Shown here: positions 46,601-56,195 of the stretch, one piece after another
How the letters are laid out: each line of letters opens with the position of its first letter
Numbering within the stretch: the stretch's first letter is position 1
Assembly (NCBI GenBank): GCA_018333475.1
Contig: JAGXTH010000086.1
Location: 62,001-126,000, forward strand
Direction of reading: 5' to 3'
DNA: 64,000 bases
Source of the DNA: Simkania sp.
GTDB taxonomy: Bacteria > Chlamydiota > Chlamydiia > Chlamydiales > Rhabdochlamydiaceae
Notes under the pieces: model-generated
What the model was told of the DNA's origin: nothing
Databases searched by the model: none
What the model saw: the letters and a program-made list of their open reading frames with translations, nothing else
Translations under genes and position numbers: made by a program

Positions 46601-49269
46601 TAACAGAGAAACTCTTCGATCACATTGGTTATCAAAGCAGTCCATCCTGTCTGATGAGCTGCTCCTAGTCCTTCGCCAGTTTCTGGATTGAAATATTCAT
46701 AAAAAAAGATGTGTTCTTGAAATCTAGGATCTTTCATAAAACATGGTCTTTGGCCAAGACAAGGCCGAAGCCCCTGTTCATTTTTATCAAACAGAGATAT
46801 TAGTCTCTGTGAAAAAGAATGATACATTTCCTCAAGAGACACTACGGGTTCTCCAGGCGCTGAGATGTTGTAATCATGCCCATAAAATCTTTCGAGACGT
46901 CGCAATAGCTCGAGTAAAAAATAGTTCATTTGCATCCAAATAGGGCCTCTCCAATTCGAATTGCCTCCCTTGACCCTGAAATGCGATTCTGCAGGTTCAT
47001 AACCAAGTGTTTTACCACCAAAAGTAAATGGGTGTTGCTCATGAAACTTGGATAGAGAACGCAATCCGTATGCAGATCGAAATTCTTCAGGATTCCACAA
47101 GTGATGTAAAACTCTCTTACATTGCTTCTCGTTCATCGGCATAAAAAGTACTTTCCTGCCTTGCGGCGATTGGCGAAATGTCATACACCCTTCAACCAAC
47201 TCTTTACGATGTTCTACAAACCAACGAAAATTCCCATAGAACTCTGGTAAAGCCTCAAGGTCTTTTTCTTCATAGGTCGAACAAGCAAATAATGGTATGA
47301 TCCCCACCATGGAACGAACACGAAATTTAGCAAAATGTCCATCGGGATAGGTCAACACATCGTAGAAAAACCCATCTTTCTCGCTCCACAACTCGTAATC
47401 TTGATTTCCTCGTTTTTTTATCGCTGCAGCGATGTACGCAAAATGTTGAAAAAATTTAGTGGCTAGTGATTCATAAACACTATTTTCTTTAGCCAACTCA
47501 AGAGCAATACTCATCATATTCAAGCTAAACATCGCCATCCATCCCGTCCCATCGGACTGTTGAAGGCGAGCGTCATTCGAAAACTCCATTGAACGATCAA
47601 AAATAGCAATATTATCTAATCCTAGGAACCCTCCCTCGAAAACATTGTTTCCCGAGCTATCTACTTTATTTACCCACCAAGCAAAATTCATGAGAAGTTT
47701 ATGAAAACACTTCTCTAGAAATTCTCGATCTTTTTTTCCTTCGAGAATCCCCTCTTCTTGATACAGGTGATAGACAGCCCAAGCTTGCACAGGAGGATTA
47801 AGATCAGAAAATTCCCATTCATATGCAGGGATCTGTCCGCTTGGATGTTGAAATTGATCAAATAACAACAACCATAACTGATGTTTGGCAAATGCAATAT
47901 CGATAGATCCAAAAGCAACAGCTTGAAAGGCTAAATCCCAGGCCGCAAACCACGGATATTCCCATTTATCCGGCATCGATAAAATTCTCATGGAATTCAA
48001 ATGTTTCCAGTGAATATTGCGAATATAATTACGGGAAGAAGGAGGGGGAAAGTACGTGTTGTCTCCATTCAGCCATAGATTTACGTCATAGAGGTAGATT
48101 TGCTTATTCCAAATAAGCCCAGAAAACGCCTGCCTTTTAATCTGCTGTAACTCCTTAGAAATGCCTTGAGGAGGTAGAGAAGCATAAAATTCATCAGCCT
48201 CCTTCCTTCTTAATTGCACAACTGTTGGTACAGCGTCTAAAGGGCGATCCAATAGTTGATCGCTCAATCGCAGATCTAGTATTACAGGTTCTCCAGGTTT
48301 GATCGCTGGGAAAAAATAATGCAAACATGCCTTCGTTCCTTTTCCTTCTGGGTTCACGGTATTTTCTTGATGAATAATGGCCCGATGGAATCCATCTTTG
48401 AAAAAAGCAGTTTCTGATGGATGTAAAGAATTAGGATACTCTGTCTCATTGTCTGTAAATAAAGACTCACCTCCTTGGGGCCCATAAAGGTATCTAAGAC
48501 CTAGGTGGTAATCAAAAGCTAAGGACTCTGGCGATGCCATCTCAGTATCATCTGCAAGCAGACAAAGACCCTCCTCACTCCTATCTTTTTTCATAATGCA
48601 AGGGCGAGAAAGGTACTGATCTGCCCAACTCCATTGATTACGGAACCATAAGTGAGGAATCACATGTAAAGGTGCGGGATCAGGTCCATGATTGTCTATA
48701 GTGATTCGAATACAAACATCTTCAGGAGTTGTTTTGGCATACTCGATAGAAATATCAAAATACCGTCCCTCATTAAAAATATCTGTATCGTAAATTTCAA
48801 ACTCTGGATCATTTGCTGTTCTTTTTTTATTCTCCTGAACTAAGAGTTCATAGGGAAATTTTTTTTGAGGGTATCGATAGAGATACTTCATGTAAGAATT
48901 GGATGGAGTTGCATCCAGGTGATAATAGCATTCCTTGACATCCTCTCCATGATTTCCCTCATGAGTGGAGAGCCCAAAAAGTCGTTCTTTTAATATTGGA
49001 TCTACACCATTCCAAAATACGGGAGCAAACAGAAGTACTTGGTACCGATCGCACCACCCAGCGATGCCATCATCACCCCAACGATATACTTTTTTGACAG
49101 CCAGATCATGGGGGAAATAGAGCCAAGGATCCCCATCAGCACTATAATCTTCTCTTACTGTTCCCCAAGCTCTTTCTGAAACATAAGTCCCCCACTTGTT
49201 CCAAGCGGAAAAAGGTTCTTCCCAGTTTTTGGATAACCTTTTGTATTCTTCTGTTTCTCTTGCTTTCAA
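46600..49269 (-). CDS. GH63/MGH1-type glycoside hydrolase (glucosidase-like)
   Basis: WNKWGTYVSERAWGTVREDYSADGDPWLYFPHDLAVKKVYRWGDDGIAGWCDRYQ; WEYPWFAAWDLAFQAVAFGSIDIAFAKHQL; SNWRGPIWMQMNYFLLELL. Confidence 0.85.
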   Translation of the reverse strand: MKARETEEYKRLSKNWEEPFSAWNKWGTYVSERAWGTVREDYSADGDPWLYFPHDLAVKKVYRWGDDGIAGWCDRYQVLLFAPVFWNGVDPILKERLFGLSTHEGNHGEDVKECYYHLDATPSNSYMKYLYRYPQKKFPYELLVQENKKRTANDPEFEIYDTDIFNEGRYFDISIEYAKTTPEDVCIRITIDNHGPDPAPLHVIPHLWFRNQWSWADQYLSRPCIMKKDRSEEGLCLLADDTEMASPESLAFDYHLGLRYLYGPQGGESLFTDNETEYPNSLHPSETAFFKDGFHRAIIHQENTVNPEGKGTKACLHYFFPAIKPGEPVILDLRLSDQLLDRPLDAVPTVVQLRRKEADEFYASLPPQGISKELQQIKRQAFSGLIWNKQIYLYDVNLWLNGDNTYFPPPSSRNYIRNIHWKHLNSMRILSMPDKWEYPWFAAWDLAFQAVAFGSIDIAFAKHQLWLLLFDQFQHPSGQIPAYEWEFSDLNPPVQAWAVYHLYQEEGILEGKKDREFLEKCFHKLLMNFAWWVNKVDSSGNNVFEGGFLGLDNIAIFDRSMEFSNDARLQQSDGTGWMAMFSLNMMSIALELAKENSVYESLATKFFQHFAYIAAAIKKRGNQDYELWSEKDGFFYDVLTYPDGHFAKFRVRSMVGIIPLFACSTYEEKDLEALPEFYGNFRWFVEHRKELVEGCMTFRQSPQGRKVLFMPMNEKQCKRVLHHLWNPEEFRSAYGLRSLSKFHEQHPFTFGGKTLGYEPAESHFRVKGGNSNWRGPIWMQMNYFLLELLRRLERFYGHDYNISAPGEPVVSLEEMYHSFSQRLISLFDKNEQGLRPCLGQRPCFMKDPRFQEHIFFYEYFNPETGEGLGAAHQTGWTALITNVIEEFLC

Positions 49270-49273
49270 AACA

Positions 49274-50257
49274 TTACCTCATCCATTCACGGGCATAACG
49301 CAAAGCCCCCAAAAGAGCAGCATTATCATTCAGAACAATTTTAATCGTCATTTCTTCAAGTAGTGGACGAAACCGTCCCTTGTCTGTAAATCCTCGTAAA
49401 AACTCCCCTTTGCCAATAAATTCTTTTAATCGAGGAGCAATGCCACCACCTATATATACCCCTCCTAAAGAAAGAAATTTAAGCGCCACATTTCCAGCTT
49501 CAGAACCATATATAGAAAGAAACCACCGCACAACACGTATACATACATGGCAAGTTCCTTCAATGGCAGCTTGAGTAATTACCTGCGGCGGGTCAATAGT
49601 CGCAAACTTTTGACGCATTTCTGCAGTTTCCTTCTCGAGTTGCATATCGATCAAAAATCTATAGAGTTGATACAAGCCAGAGCCTGACAACACTCTTTCA
49701 TAAGAAACATGCCCAAACTGTTTTTTGAGATATCGTAACAATTCCATTTCCAATTCATCACGAGGGGCAAAATCACTATGTCCTCCCTCACAAGCAAAAG
49801 GATGATAACCCTTGCCATCCCAATACAAACAAGCTTCACCAAGACCTGTGCCAGCTGCTAAAAGAGCCTGATTGCCAGTTTTTTTTTGCCCAGCATGTAT
49901 GGTTAAAAACTCGTCTTCTTCTAACATATGCAACCCGTATGCATTCGATTCTAGATCATTAATGACGCCAACTTTGGCAATATTTAATGAAAATTCCAAA
50001 GCAGCTCCATCAATCATCCATGGCAAATTCGTCGTTTTACATTGACGATCTACAACAGGTCCAGCTACTCCAAAGCAGGCCCGATCCACTAAACTTACGT
50101 TTAATTTAGACATATTCAGAAATTCCTGGACGATCTCTGTCAATCCAGGATATTCTCGACTAGAAAATTTCTTTTCAAAGACTGGAGTTTTGCCTCGCTC
50201 GTTTTCATAGAGCGCAAGGTGGGTCTTGGTCCCACCAATATCACCTGCAATCAGCAT
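49274..50257 (-). CDS. glk: Glucokinase
   Basis: LIAGDIGGTKTHLALYE; ACFGVAGPVVDRQCKTTNLPWMID; LLAAGTGLGEA; ACEGGHSDFAPRDELEMELLRYL. Confidence 0.93.
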   Translation of the reverse strand: MLIAGDIGGTKTHLALYENERGKTPVFEKKFSSREYPGLTEIVQEFLNMSKLNVSLVDRACFGVAGPVVDRQCKTTNLPWMIDGAALEFSLNIAKVGVINDLESNAYGLHMLEEDEFLTIHAGQKKTGNQALLAAGTGLGEACLYWDGKGYHPFACEGGHSDFAPRDELEMELLRYLKKQFGHVSYERVLSGSGLYQLYRFLIDMQLEKETAEMRQKFATIDPPQVITQAAIEGTCHVCIRVVRWFLSIYGSEAGNVALKFLSLGGVYIGGGIAPRLKEFIGKGEFLRGFTDKGRFRPLLEEMTIKIVLNDNAALLGALRYAREWMR

Positions 50258-50349
50258 AAGCGTATCATATGAATGTTTTTAACTTTTGTTGATTATGCAA
50301 AACTTCAGATATACAGGAAGGAAATTGAAATTTAATGTGAGGTAACACT

Positions 50350-51432
50350 ATGTCCAATCCCCAAGACACTGCCAAAAAAAAAGCACTTGATCTCGCTATC
50401 ACACATATCGAGAAACAGTTTGGTGAAGGAGCGATCATGACGCTCGGCAAGCATTCCTCTAATAGAGAAATTAGCGTCATTAAAACAGGCGCCATAGCTC
50501 TGGACACGGCACTAGGAATTGGTGGTATCCCAAGAGGGAGAATCATTGAAATCTACGGACCAGAGTCCTCTGGAAAATCGACCCTAGCTACGCATATTGT
50601 TGCTAATGCTCAAAGAAATGGGGGACTTGCGGCATATATTGATGCTGAGCACGCATTAGATCCTTCTTATGCAGCAAAAATCGGTGTGAAGTTAGATGAG
50701 CTTCTCATTTCTCAACCTGATTCTGGAGAAGACGCCTTAAATATTGCTGAAACATTAGCCCGCTCCAACGCAGTGGATGTCATTGTGATTGATTCCGTTG
50801 CAGCACTCGTTCCAAAAAGCGAACTGGAAGGGGAAATTGGTGATTCTCATGTGGGACTGCAGGCAAGAATGATGTCACAAGCACTACGTAAATTGACCTC
50901 TACACTATCTAAAAGCAATACTTGTGCAATTTTCATCAACCAAATTCGAGAAAAAATTGGTGTTATGTTTGGAAACCCCGAAACCACCACAGGTGGACGA
51001 GCTCTCAAATTTTATGCCTCTGTCAGGTTAGATATCCGCCGCATTGGCGGCATCAAGGGGGCTGATAATAATGACATTGGTAATCGAGTCAAAGTAAAGG
51101 TTGTGAAGAATAAAATGGCTCCTCCTTTCCAAACCGCAGAATTTGATATTATTTTTAATGAAGGCATTTCTCGCATCGGTTCACTCATCGATGTAGGAGT
51201 AGAAACCGGAGTCATCGAAAAAAAAGGAACTTGGTTTAGCTTTAATGGGCAGAGATTAGGTCAAGGACGTGAAGCTGTGCGTGAAGAGCTAAAAAAGAAT
51301 GGAAAATTAGCTGATGACCTAGAAAAAATCATCTTAGTCAAATACGCAGAAAAAGCTGCATCTATCAAACGTGAAGGCACGAGTGAGTCCTCCATGCAAG
51401 AGGCTCCTGCGGATTTACTCGAAGTCACCTAA
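50350..51432 (+). CDS. recA: Recombinase A
   Basis: [78 protein letters not shown]. Confidence 0.99.
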   Translation: MSNPQDTAKKKALDLAITHIEKQFGEGAIMTLGKHSSNREISVIKTGAIALDTALGIGGIPRGRIIEIYGPESSGKSTLATHIVANAQRNGGLAAYIDAEHALDPSYAAKIGVKLDELLISQPDSGEDALNIAETLARSNAVDVIVIDSVAALVPKSELEGEIGDSHVGLQARMMSQALRKLTSTLSKSNTCAIFINQIREKIGVMFGNPETTTGGRALKFYASVRLDIRRIGGIKGADNNDIGNRVKVKVVKNKMAPPFQTAEFDIIFNEGISRIGSLIDVGVETGVIEKKGTWFSFNGQRLGQGREAVREELKKNGKLADDLEKIILVKYAEKAASIKREGTSESSMQEAPADLLEVT

Positions 51433-51455
51433 ACCAAACGTCTATATATCTACAC

Positions 51456-51492
51456 AAAAGGCCCCAGTTTTTAAGAAACAGGGGCCTTTTTC
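51456..51492 (+). terminator. Rho-independent terminator after recA
   Basis: aaaaggccccagtttttaagaaacaggggcctttttcc: GC-rich stem, short loop, T-run. Confidence 0.85.
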
Positions 51493-51528
51493 CATTAAAC
51501 AGACGGTTATCGATGGAGAGTGCAATTA

Positions 51529-51691
51529 TACCAAACGCAATAAATAATTTCATATTTGAGCTGCGTGAAAGCTGTCGACAAATTGACGATCATAAACAGC
51601 ATAGTATTAATGCAATACAATGCCGTTTACGATCGCCGATTTTCGGCGCTTTGACGCGGCTCAAATGTGAAGTTATTTGTTGCGTTTGGTA
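51529..51691. repeat. MITE-like element, family C (163 bp), diverged relative of family A
   Basis: taccaaacgcaataaataatttcatatttgagc / gctcaaatgtgaagttatttgttgcgtttggta (33-bp arms, few mismatches); flanking TTA duplicated (51526-51528, 51692-51694); interior gatcgccgattttcgg..tttgacgcgg resembles family A gatcgtcgattttcg..tttggcgcgg. Confidence 0.8.
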
Positions 51692-52585
51692 TTATTTGAC
51701 ATAGTTGCGCAACATTTGCTGCATCTTCTGAAAAGATGGGGTGTCTAGACGAAGATCAATCAGACAACGATCGAATAACCTCATCTCCTCCTCAAATAGT
51801 GCATAAGCCCGATCCTTTCCTACAAATCGTGCGATATTGATCTCTCTTTCCATTTTATCATCTTGCTCAATATCGAGCAGATCATCTGCAATCTGAAAAG
51901 CCATGCCAAAATGATACGCAGTTTTGCGCACATGAGTAAGCTTAGAAAGATCTCCGCCTCCAAACAACCAACCAAAAACAAAAGACACCTCGAACAACGT
52001 GACGGTTTTTTTATAAATCACCTGTCGAAGATTCTCTAAAGTAAACATAGGTGGAAATTTATCGTAGAATTGCCCGCCAGTCGCTCCTAAGATCCCAGAG
52101 CAACGAGAAGCCGTTTCCAACGCCAACATCGCAATGCGGTCGCCAAGAGCCGCAAAAGGAGCCCCTGCAGAAATCATCTGCTCTGCATTACGCTGAATTT
52201 TACCAAAAGCGGCTGTAATCAATGCATAACTAGAAAGAAGAGCTATCGTTTCCCCGTAGACTTTGTGTACAGATGGCTTTTCTCTGCGCTCATCATCATT
52301 ATCCATACAAGGAAGATCATCAACAATGAGAGAGGCTGTATGAAAAAATTCAACAGATAAAGCCGCTTCTGAAACATTAAGATCATGTCCTAAAGCTTCA
52401 GAAATAAGATACACAATCAGTGGGCGAAAACGCTTACCGCCATTCGTGAGAGCATATTCGCAAGCATCTCGCAACTTAGTTTTCTCTCCTAAAGAGGAGA
52501 TATTACGAGCGATTTCTTGTTCAATCTTGTCTCGTAAAAAATAAAAATGAGATAGTTTTTTTGAGGATTCAGTAGAAATCGACAT
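51692..52585 (-). CDS. ispA: Polyprenyl (geranyl/farnesyl) diphosphate synthase
   Basis: GGKRFRPLIVYL; SLIVDDLPCMDNDDERREKPSVHKVYGE; FQIADDLLDIEQD. Confidence 0.93.
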   Translation of the reverse strand: MSISTESSKKLSHFYFLRDKIEQEIARNISSLGEKTKLRDACEYALTNGGKRFRPLIVYLISEALGHDLNVSEAALSVEFFHTASLIVDDLPCMDNDDERREKPSVHKVYGETIALLSSYALITAAFGKIQRNAEQMISAGAPFAALGDRIAMLALETASRCSGILGATGGQFYDKFPPMFTLENLRQVIYKKTVTLFEVSFVFGWLFGGGDLSKLTHVRKTAYHFGMAFQIADDLLDIEQDDKMEREINIARFVGKDRAYALFEEEMRLFDRCLIDLRLDTPSFQKMQQMLRNYVK

Positions 52586-52592
52586 AGCTCCA

Positions 52593-53246
52593 TCAATGCT
52601 TTTTAGTTAAAGAAGAAGTGACCATGCCTCCAATATTTAAGCATGGAGCACAAACAATATTTGGTAGGACAACCGTACCTGGATTCGATACAACATTGCA
52701 GCCCAATTGAGACCTATCCCCGAGAATGGTCCCTAATTTTTTTAAACCAGTTTCCCAAGTCTTTCCTTCCCATCGGACAGTGATAGCAGCCTTATCAAAA
52801 CGAAGATTAGCGCACTTAGACCCAGCGCCCAAATTGACATAATTACCAAGAATAGAATCTCCAACGTAATTGAAATGTGCTGCATGTGCTTGGTCTAGAA
52901 GAATCGAATGTTTAATTTCTGTAGCATGACCAATAACACATCTTTTTCCAATGAGAGCATAATCTCTAACATAAGCACCATGTCGAATGATCGACCCTTC
53001 ACCAATCCAGCAGGGACCTTTTATGTAAGCTCCGGGTTCTATTATAACTCCTTGCCCTATAACGATTCTTTCTGAATTTTCCAAATAGACCCCTTTGGGA
53101 ATCGTAGGCAAAGAAGAAGGGATGGGTAAACCATCTAAATATTCTTTGAGATTTTTTAAAGCGTCCCAGACAACAGCGGAACGTTCAAAAAGAACTTTAT
53201 GTTCGCAAACACTTAAATCGAAAAAATCTTGTGGATGAAACAGCAT
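52593..53246 (-). CDS. Left-handed beta-helix acyltransferase domain protein (GlmU C-terminal-like)
   Basis: Hexapeptide repeats VIIEPGAYIKGPCWIGEGSIIRHGAYVRDYALIGKRCVIGHATEIKHS; no pyrophosphorylase domain. Confidence 0.8.
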   Translation of the reverse strand: MLFHPQDFFDLSVCEHKVLFERSAVVWDALKNLKEYLDGLPIPSSLPTIPKGVYLENSERIVIGQGVIIEPGAYIKGPCWIGEGSIIRHGAYVRDYALIGKRCVIGHATEIKHSILLDQAHAAHFNYVGDSILGNYVNLGAGSKCANLRFDKAAITVRWEGKTWETGLKKLGTILGDRSQLGCNVVSNPGTVVLPNIVCAPCLNIGGMVTSSLTKKH

Positions 53247-53496
53247 ATCTCAAGATGTTAACAGACGTTGCACGGTTTTTCCACAAGAGTTCCTAAAGAA
53301 TATCTTTCTTATTTATGTAAGATTCTTCTTCTTCTTGTGCTGTGGGAGTGTTGATAAGTCGATGTTTCTCGTTCTTGTTTAGTATGTTGAAAACTTGTTG
53401 AAGGTTTGAGTAAATACCCCCTACTTATCAACAATCAGAAAGTTTCAGTGATGTAAAAAACAGCAAACAGACAATGTATCAACATACTTTCCCACA
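53230..53496. other. Cluster of DnaA-box-like 9-mers in AT-rich intergenic DNA (candidate origin or DnaA-regulated region)
   Basis: tgtggatga (rc TCATCCACA) 53230; ttttccaca 53277; tgttgataa (rc TTATCAACA) 53349; ttatcaaca 53425; gtatcaaca 53476; tttcccaca 53488. Confidence 0.35.
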
Positions 53497-53565
53497 TTGC
53501 ATGATCGATGTTTGATGAAGATTTAGATATGACGGTTCAGTCATAACTCCTTAAGAAAAAAGAAT

Positions 53566-53639
53566 CTGGGTGAGAGGATTCGAACCTCCGACCCCTAGCA
53601 CCCCATGCTAGTGCGCTAGCCAAGCTGCGCTACACCCAG
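53566..53639 (-). tRNA. tRNA-Pro (anticodon GGG)
   Basis: Minus strand CTGGGTGTAGCGCAGCTTGGCTAGCGCACTAGCATGGGGTGCTAGGGGTCGGAGGTTCGAATCCTCTCACCCAG: 7-bp acceptor pairs, CTAGC-ATGGGGT-GCTAG anticodon arm, GGTTCGAATCC T-arm. Confidence 0.93.
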
Positions 53640-53646
53640 ATAAAAA

Positions 53647-53901
53647 TTATAGAGAAGAAACTCCTTCAAATTGGAATTCGGCTTTTTGGAACTCCTTGAG
53701 ACCGATGCGAGCACACTCCTCGATGATTTTTTCCAAAACATCGCCAGGATGCACCTCTGCAGCAGAGATATCTACGGAAATTGTTGCCGAAAAATTGACA
53801 CCAGCACGCAGTCCTTTTACCTTGAAGTTAGCGTAGATAGCTTCTTTTTTTTTGGAAATGTTACGAAAGCGAATCAGATTATTTTCTGCGAGATCTTTCA
53901 T
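53647..53901 (-). CDS. Conserved chlamydial-type small hypothetical protein
   Basis: 85-codon ORF with sensible start and position before ung; no domain recognised. Confidence 0.6.
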   Translation of the reverse strand: MKDLAENNLIRFRNISKKKEAIYANFKVKGLRAGVNFSATISVDISAAEVHPGDVLEKIIEECARIGLKEFQKAEFQFEGVSSL

Positions 53902-53959
53902 TTTTTTATTCCCTTGAAGAAAGAAGAAAATCGTAACGAGAAGTCAAAGTTGCTGTCAA

Positions 53960-54667
53960 TTGAAACTTATTGATACACTCGATGTCATGATGAAGATGGA
54001 AAAAGATTGGTACGCTATTTTGCGCGAGGAAATTGAGCAACCTTATGTCCAGAGGCTTAAAAAATTTTTAGATCAAGAGAAAGCAGGGGGAAAAGAAGTG
54101 TATCCTCCAGAATCTCTAGTTTTTCAAGCATTTTTGAAAACACCCTGGGAAAGGGTTCGTGTTGTTATTGTGGGTCAAGATCCATATCACGGACCTAGAC
54201 AGGCTCAAGGGTTGTCTTTTAGTGTTCCAAAGGGGGTTCCCTTACCCCCCTCTCTTCAAAACATTTTTAAAGAACTTAAGGACGATCTTGGCGTTGCCAA
54301 GCCAGAGCATGGGTGTTTAATATCGTGGGCTGAACAGGGAGTTCTTCTCTTGAATGCAACCCTTACAGTTCGTCGTGGAGAGCCACAATCTCATGCTGGC
54401 ATGGGCTGGGAGAGGTTTACTGATGTGGTGATCGATAAAATAGCCTCTAGGGAAAAACCTGCTATTTTTGTGTTGTGGGGGAAATCCGCTCAAGAAAAGT
54501 GTCAAAAAATTCCTCCAGAATCTCTAAGTCGTCATATTGTTCTTAAGGCAGCTCATCCTTCCCCCTATTCAGCACACCAGGGGTTTTTTGGTTGTAAGCA
54601 TTTTTCAAAAATTAATCAGATTCTTCAGCAGTCTGGGCAGTCACCCATTGATTGGACGCTTACTTAA
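53960..54667 (+). CDS. ung: Uracil-DNA glycosylase
   Basis: VVIVGQDPYHGPRQAQGLSFSVP; GVLLLNATLTVRRGEPQSHAGMGWERFTD; AAHPSPYSAHQGFFGCKHFSKIN. Confidence 0.98.
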   Translation: MKLIDTLDVMMKMEKDWYAILREEIEQPYVQRLKKFLDQEKAGGKEVYPPESLVFQAFLKTPWERVRVVIVGQDPYHGPRQAQGLSFSVPKGVPLPPSLQNIFKELKDDLGVAKPEHGCLISWAEQGVLLLNATLTVRRGEPQSHAGMGWERFTDVVIDKIASREKPAIFVLWGKSAQEKCQKIPPESLSRHIVLKAAHPSPYSAHQGFFGCKHFSKINQILQQSGQSPIDWTLT

Positions 54668-55602
54668 TGCAATTACCTGCACATATTGAAGAGCATATAG
54701 AGTCAATGGTTCGTGGGATTCCCCTTGCTACACTTATCAAACATTTTCAGCAATATTCCCTGTCATATCGAGATGGTATGTCTTCGCAAATTTCCTTGCC
54801 TTCGCAAATGGAAAAAATATGTTATCTAGCTACCCGTATGCCTGCTACTTTTGGAGCTGTCACAGCAGTGTTTCAGGAATGTGAACGCAGAATAGGGAAA
54901 GTTTCTTCACTATTGGATTTTGGTGCTGGGCCTGGCACTGCTTTTCTTTCTGCTCTTGAGCTTGGTTGGGAATTAAAGAGTGCAATGCTGTTAGAGAAAA
55001 GCCAAGAATTTATCGCTCTTGGAAAGCAGTGGACGCCTTCTTGGGTCATTTGGCAAAAGGGGGATTTGGTGAAACTGCATGCAGTACCAAAGTCTGATGT
55101 GGCTATTTTTTCTTACTCATTAGGGGAAATACCAGAACAAAACTTCAAAGAGTTGCTCGCAAAGGCATGGGATGCGACCCAAAAAGCGATAGTGATTGTG
55201 GAACCTGGTACACCAAGGGGGTTCAAGAGGATACTACAAGCAAGAGAGTATCTCATTGGCCTGGGTGGTAGGGTCGTTGCGCCATGTCCATGTAATGCAC
55301 CATGTCCCATGACAAATACAGAGTGGTGTCATTTTTCCATCCGCATTTCAAGAAGTTCTTTACATCGTCGTATAAAACACGCGCAGTTAGGGTATGAGGA
55401 CGAAAAATTTTGTTATATGATTCTCGCGAAAGAGGAGGGATCGCCTTGTAAGGAACGGGTTATTAAAACACCGCAGCATGTTTCTGGTAGAATTGTTTTA
55501 ACATTATGTACGGCGTCTGGAATACAAAATAAAATTGTATCAAAAAAAGAGAAGGATGTTTTTGTGTTTGCTAAAAAAACTCATTGGGGGATGTGTTTTT
55601 AA
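54667..55602 (+). CDS. Rsm22-family small ribosomal subunit-associated methyltransferase-like protein
   Basis: SSLLDFGAGPGTAFLSALE; VIVEPGTPRGFKRILQAREYLIGLGGRVVAPCPCNAPCPMTNTEWCHFSIRISRSSLHRRIK. Confidence 0.85.
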   Translation: MQLPAHIEEHIESMVRGIPLATLIKHFQQYSLSYRDGMSSQISLPSQMEKICYLATRMPATFGAVTAVFQECERRIGKVSSLLDFGAGPGTAFLSALELGWELKSAMLLEKSQEFIALGKQWTPSWVIWQKGDLVKLHAVPKSDVAIFSYSLGEIPEQNFKELLAKAWDATQKAIVIVEPGTPRGFKRILQAREYLIGLGGRVVAPCPCNAPCPMTNTEWCHFSIRISRSSLHRRIKHAQLGYEDEKFCYMILAKEEGSPCKERVIKTPQHVSGRIVLTLCTASGIQNKIVSKKEKDVFVFAKKTHWGMCF

Positions 55603-55674
55603 ATTAATTAAGTCGATGTGGTTTTATTTGTCTTTTGTTATAATATTGCATAAACAATTACAACATTTTATTCT

Positions 55675-56079
55675 ATGTTATATGATACTTTTCTTGCTGT
55701 GATGAATCAACTTGCTGGACAGAGAAAGGCGCGCTGTGTTGTCCAGGGGAGTGTGATTTTTATTGAAAGCAAACCTGTTGGAAAGCAGTGGTCCCTAGCT
55801 ACATGTGTTTTTGATGGCGGTGAATATCTTCCAAGAAGTGTCAAAGAATGTGTTTCTTCTGCAGGCGTGTTACGCTGGCAGGAAAGGGGAGCTAATCTTC
55901 GTTTAGATCCTGCCTCCAATAGTATCTATCTGGTACAAGAGATCCAATCTTCATCTAAATATGTGCCATTCCGTTATCTTATGAGCGATTTCGCAGAAGT
56001 GGCTAATGAATGGCGAGACATTTTAGATGATTTTGCTGCGAGAGACCATTCTTCTATTATGATTACTCCAAAAGAGTAA
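55675..56079 (+). CDS. Hypothetical protein, possibly a CesT-like type III secretion chaperone
   Basis: Small protein with a chaperone-like length and layout; weak assignment. Confidence 0.4.
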   Translation: MLYDTFLAVMNQLAGQRKARCVVQGSVIFIESKPVGKQWSLATCVFDGGEYLPRSVKECVSSAGVLRWQERGANLRLDPASNSIYLVQEIQSSSKYVPFRYLMSDFAEVANEWRDILDDFAARDHSSIMITPKE

Positions 56080-56195
56080 TCATAGGAGAGAGGTTTTTAT
56101 CAAGGGATACACAGCGCTCCGTTTATGCGAATTTATGGATGGATAGGGGTATCTTTTGTAGAGATAAAAAGGCTCTTTTCGATACAGTGAGGGGC

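Noticed and set aside
53671-53973. Plus-strand 100-aa ORF overlapping the conserved small ORF before ung
   Set aside because: Antisense to the better-supported minus-strand ORF 53647..53901, with no coding signal recognised.
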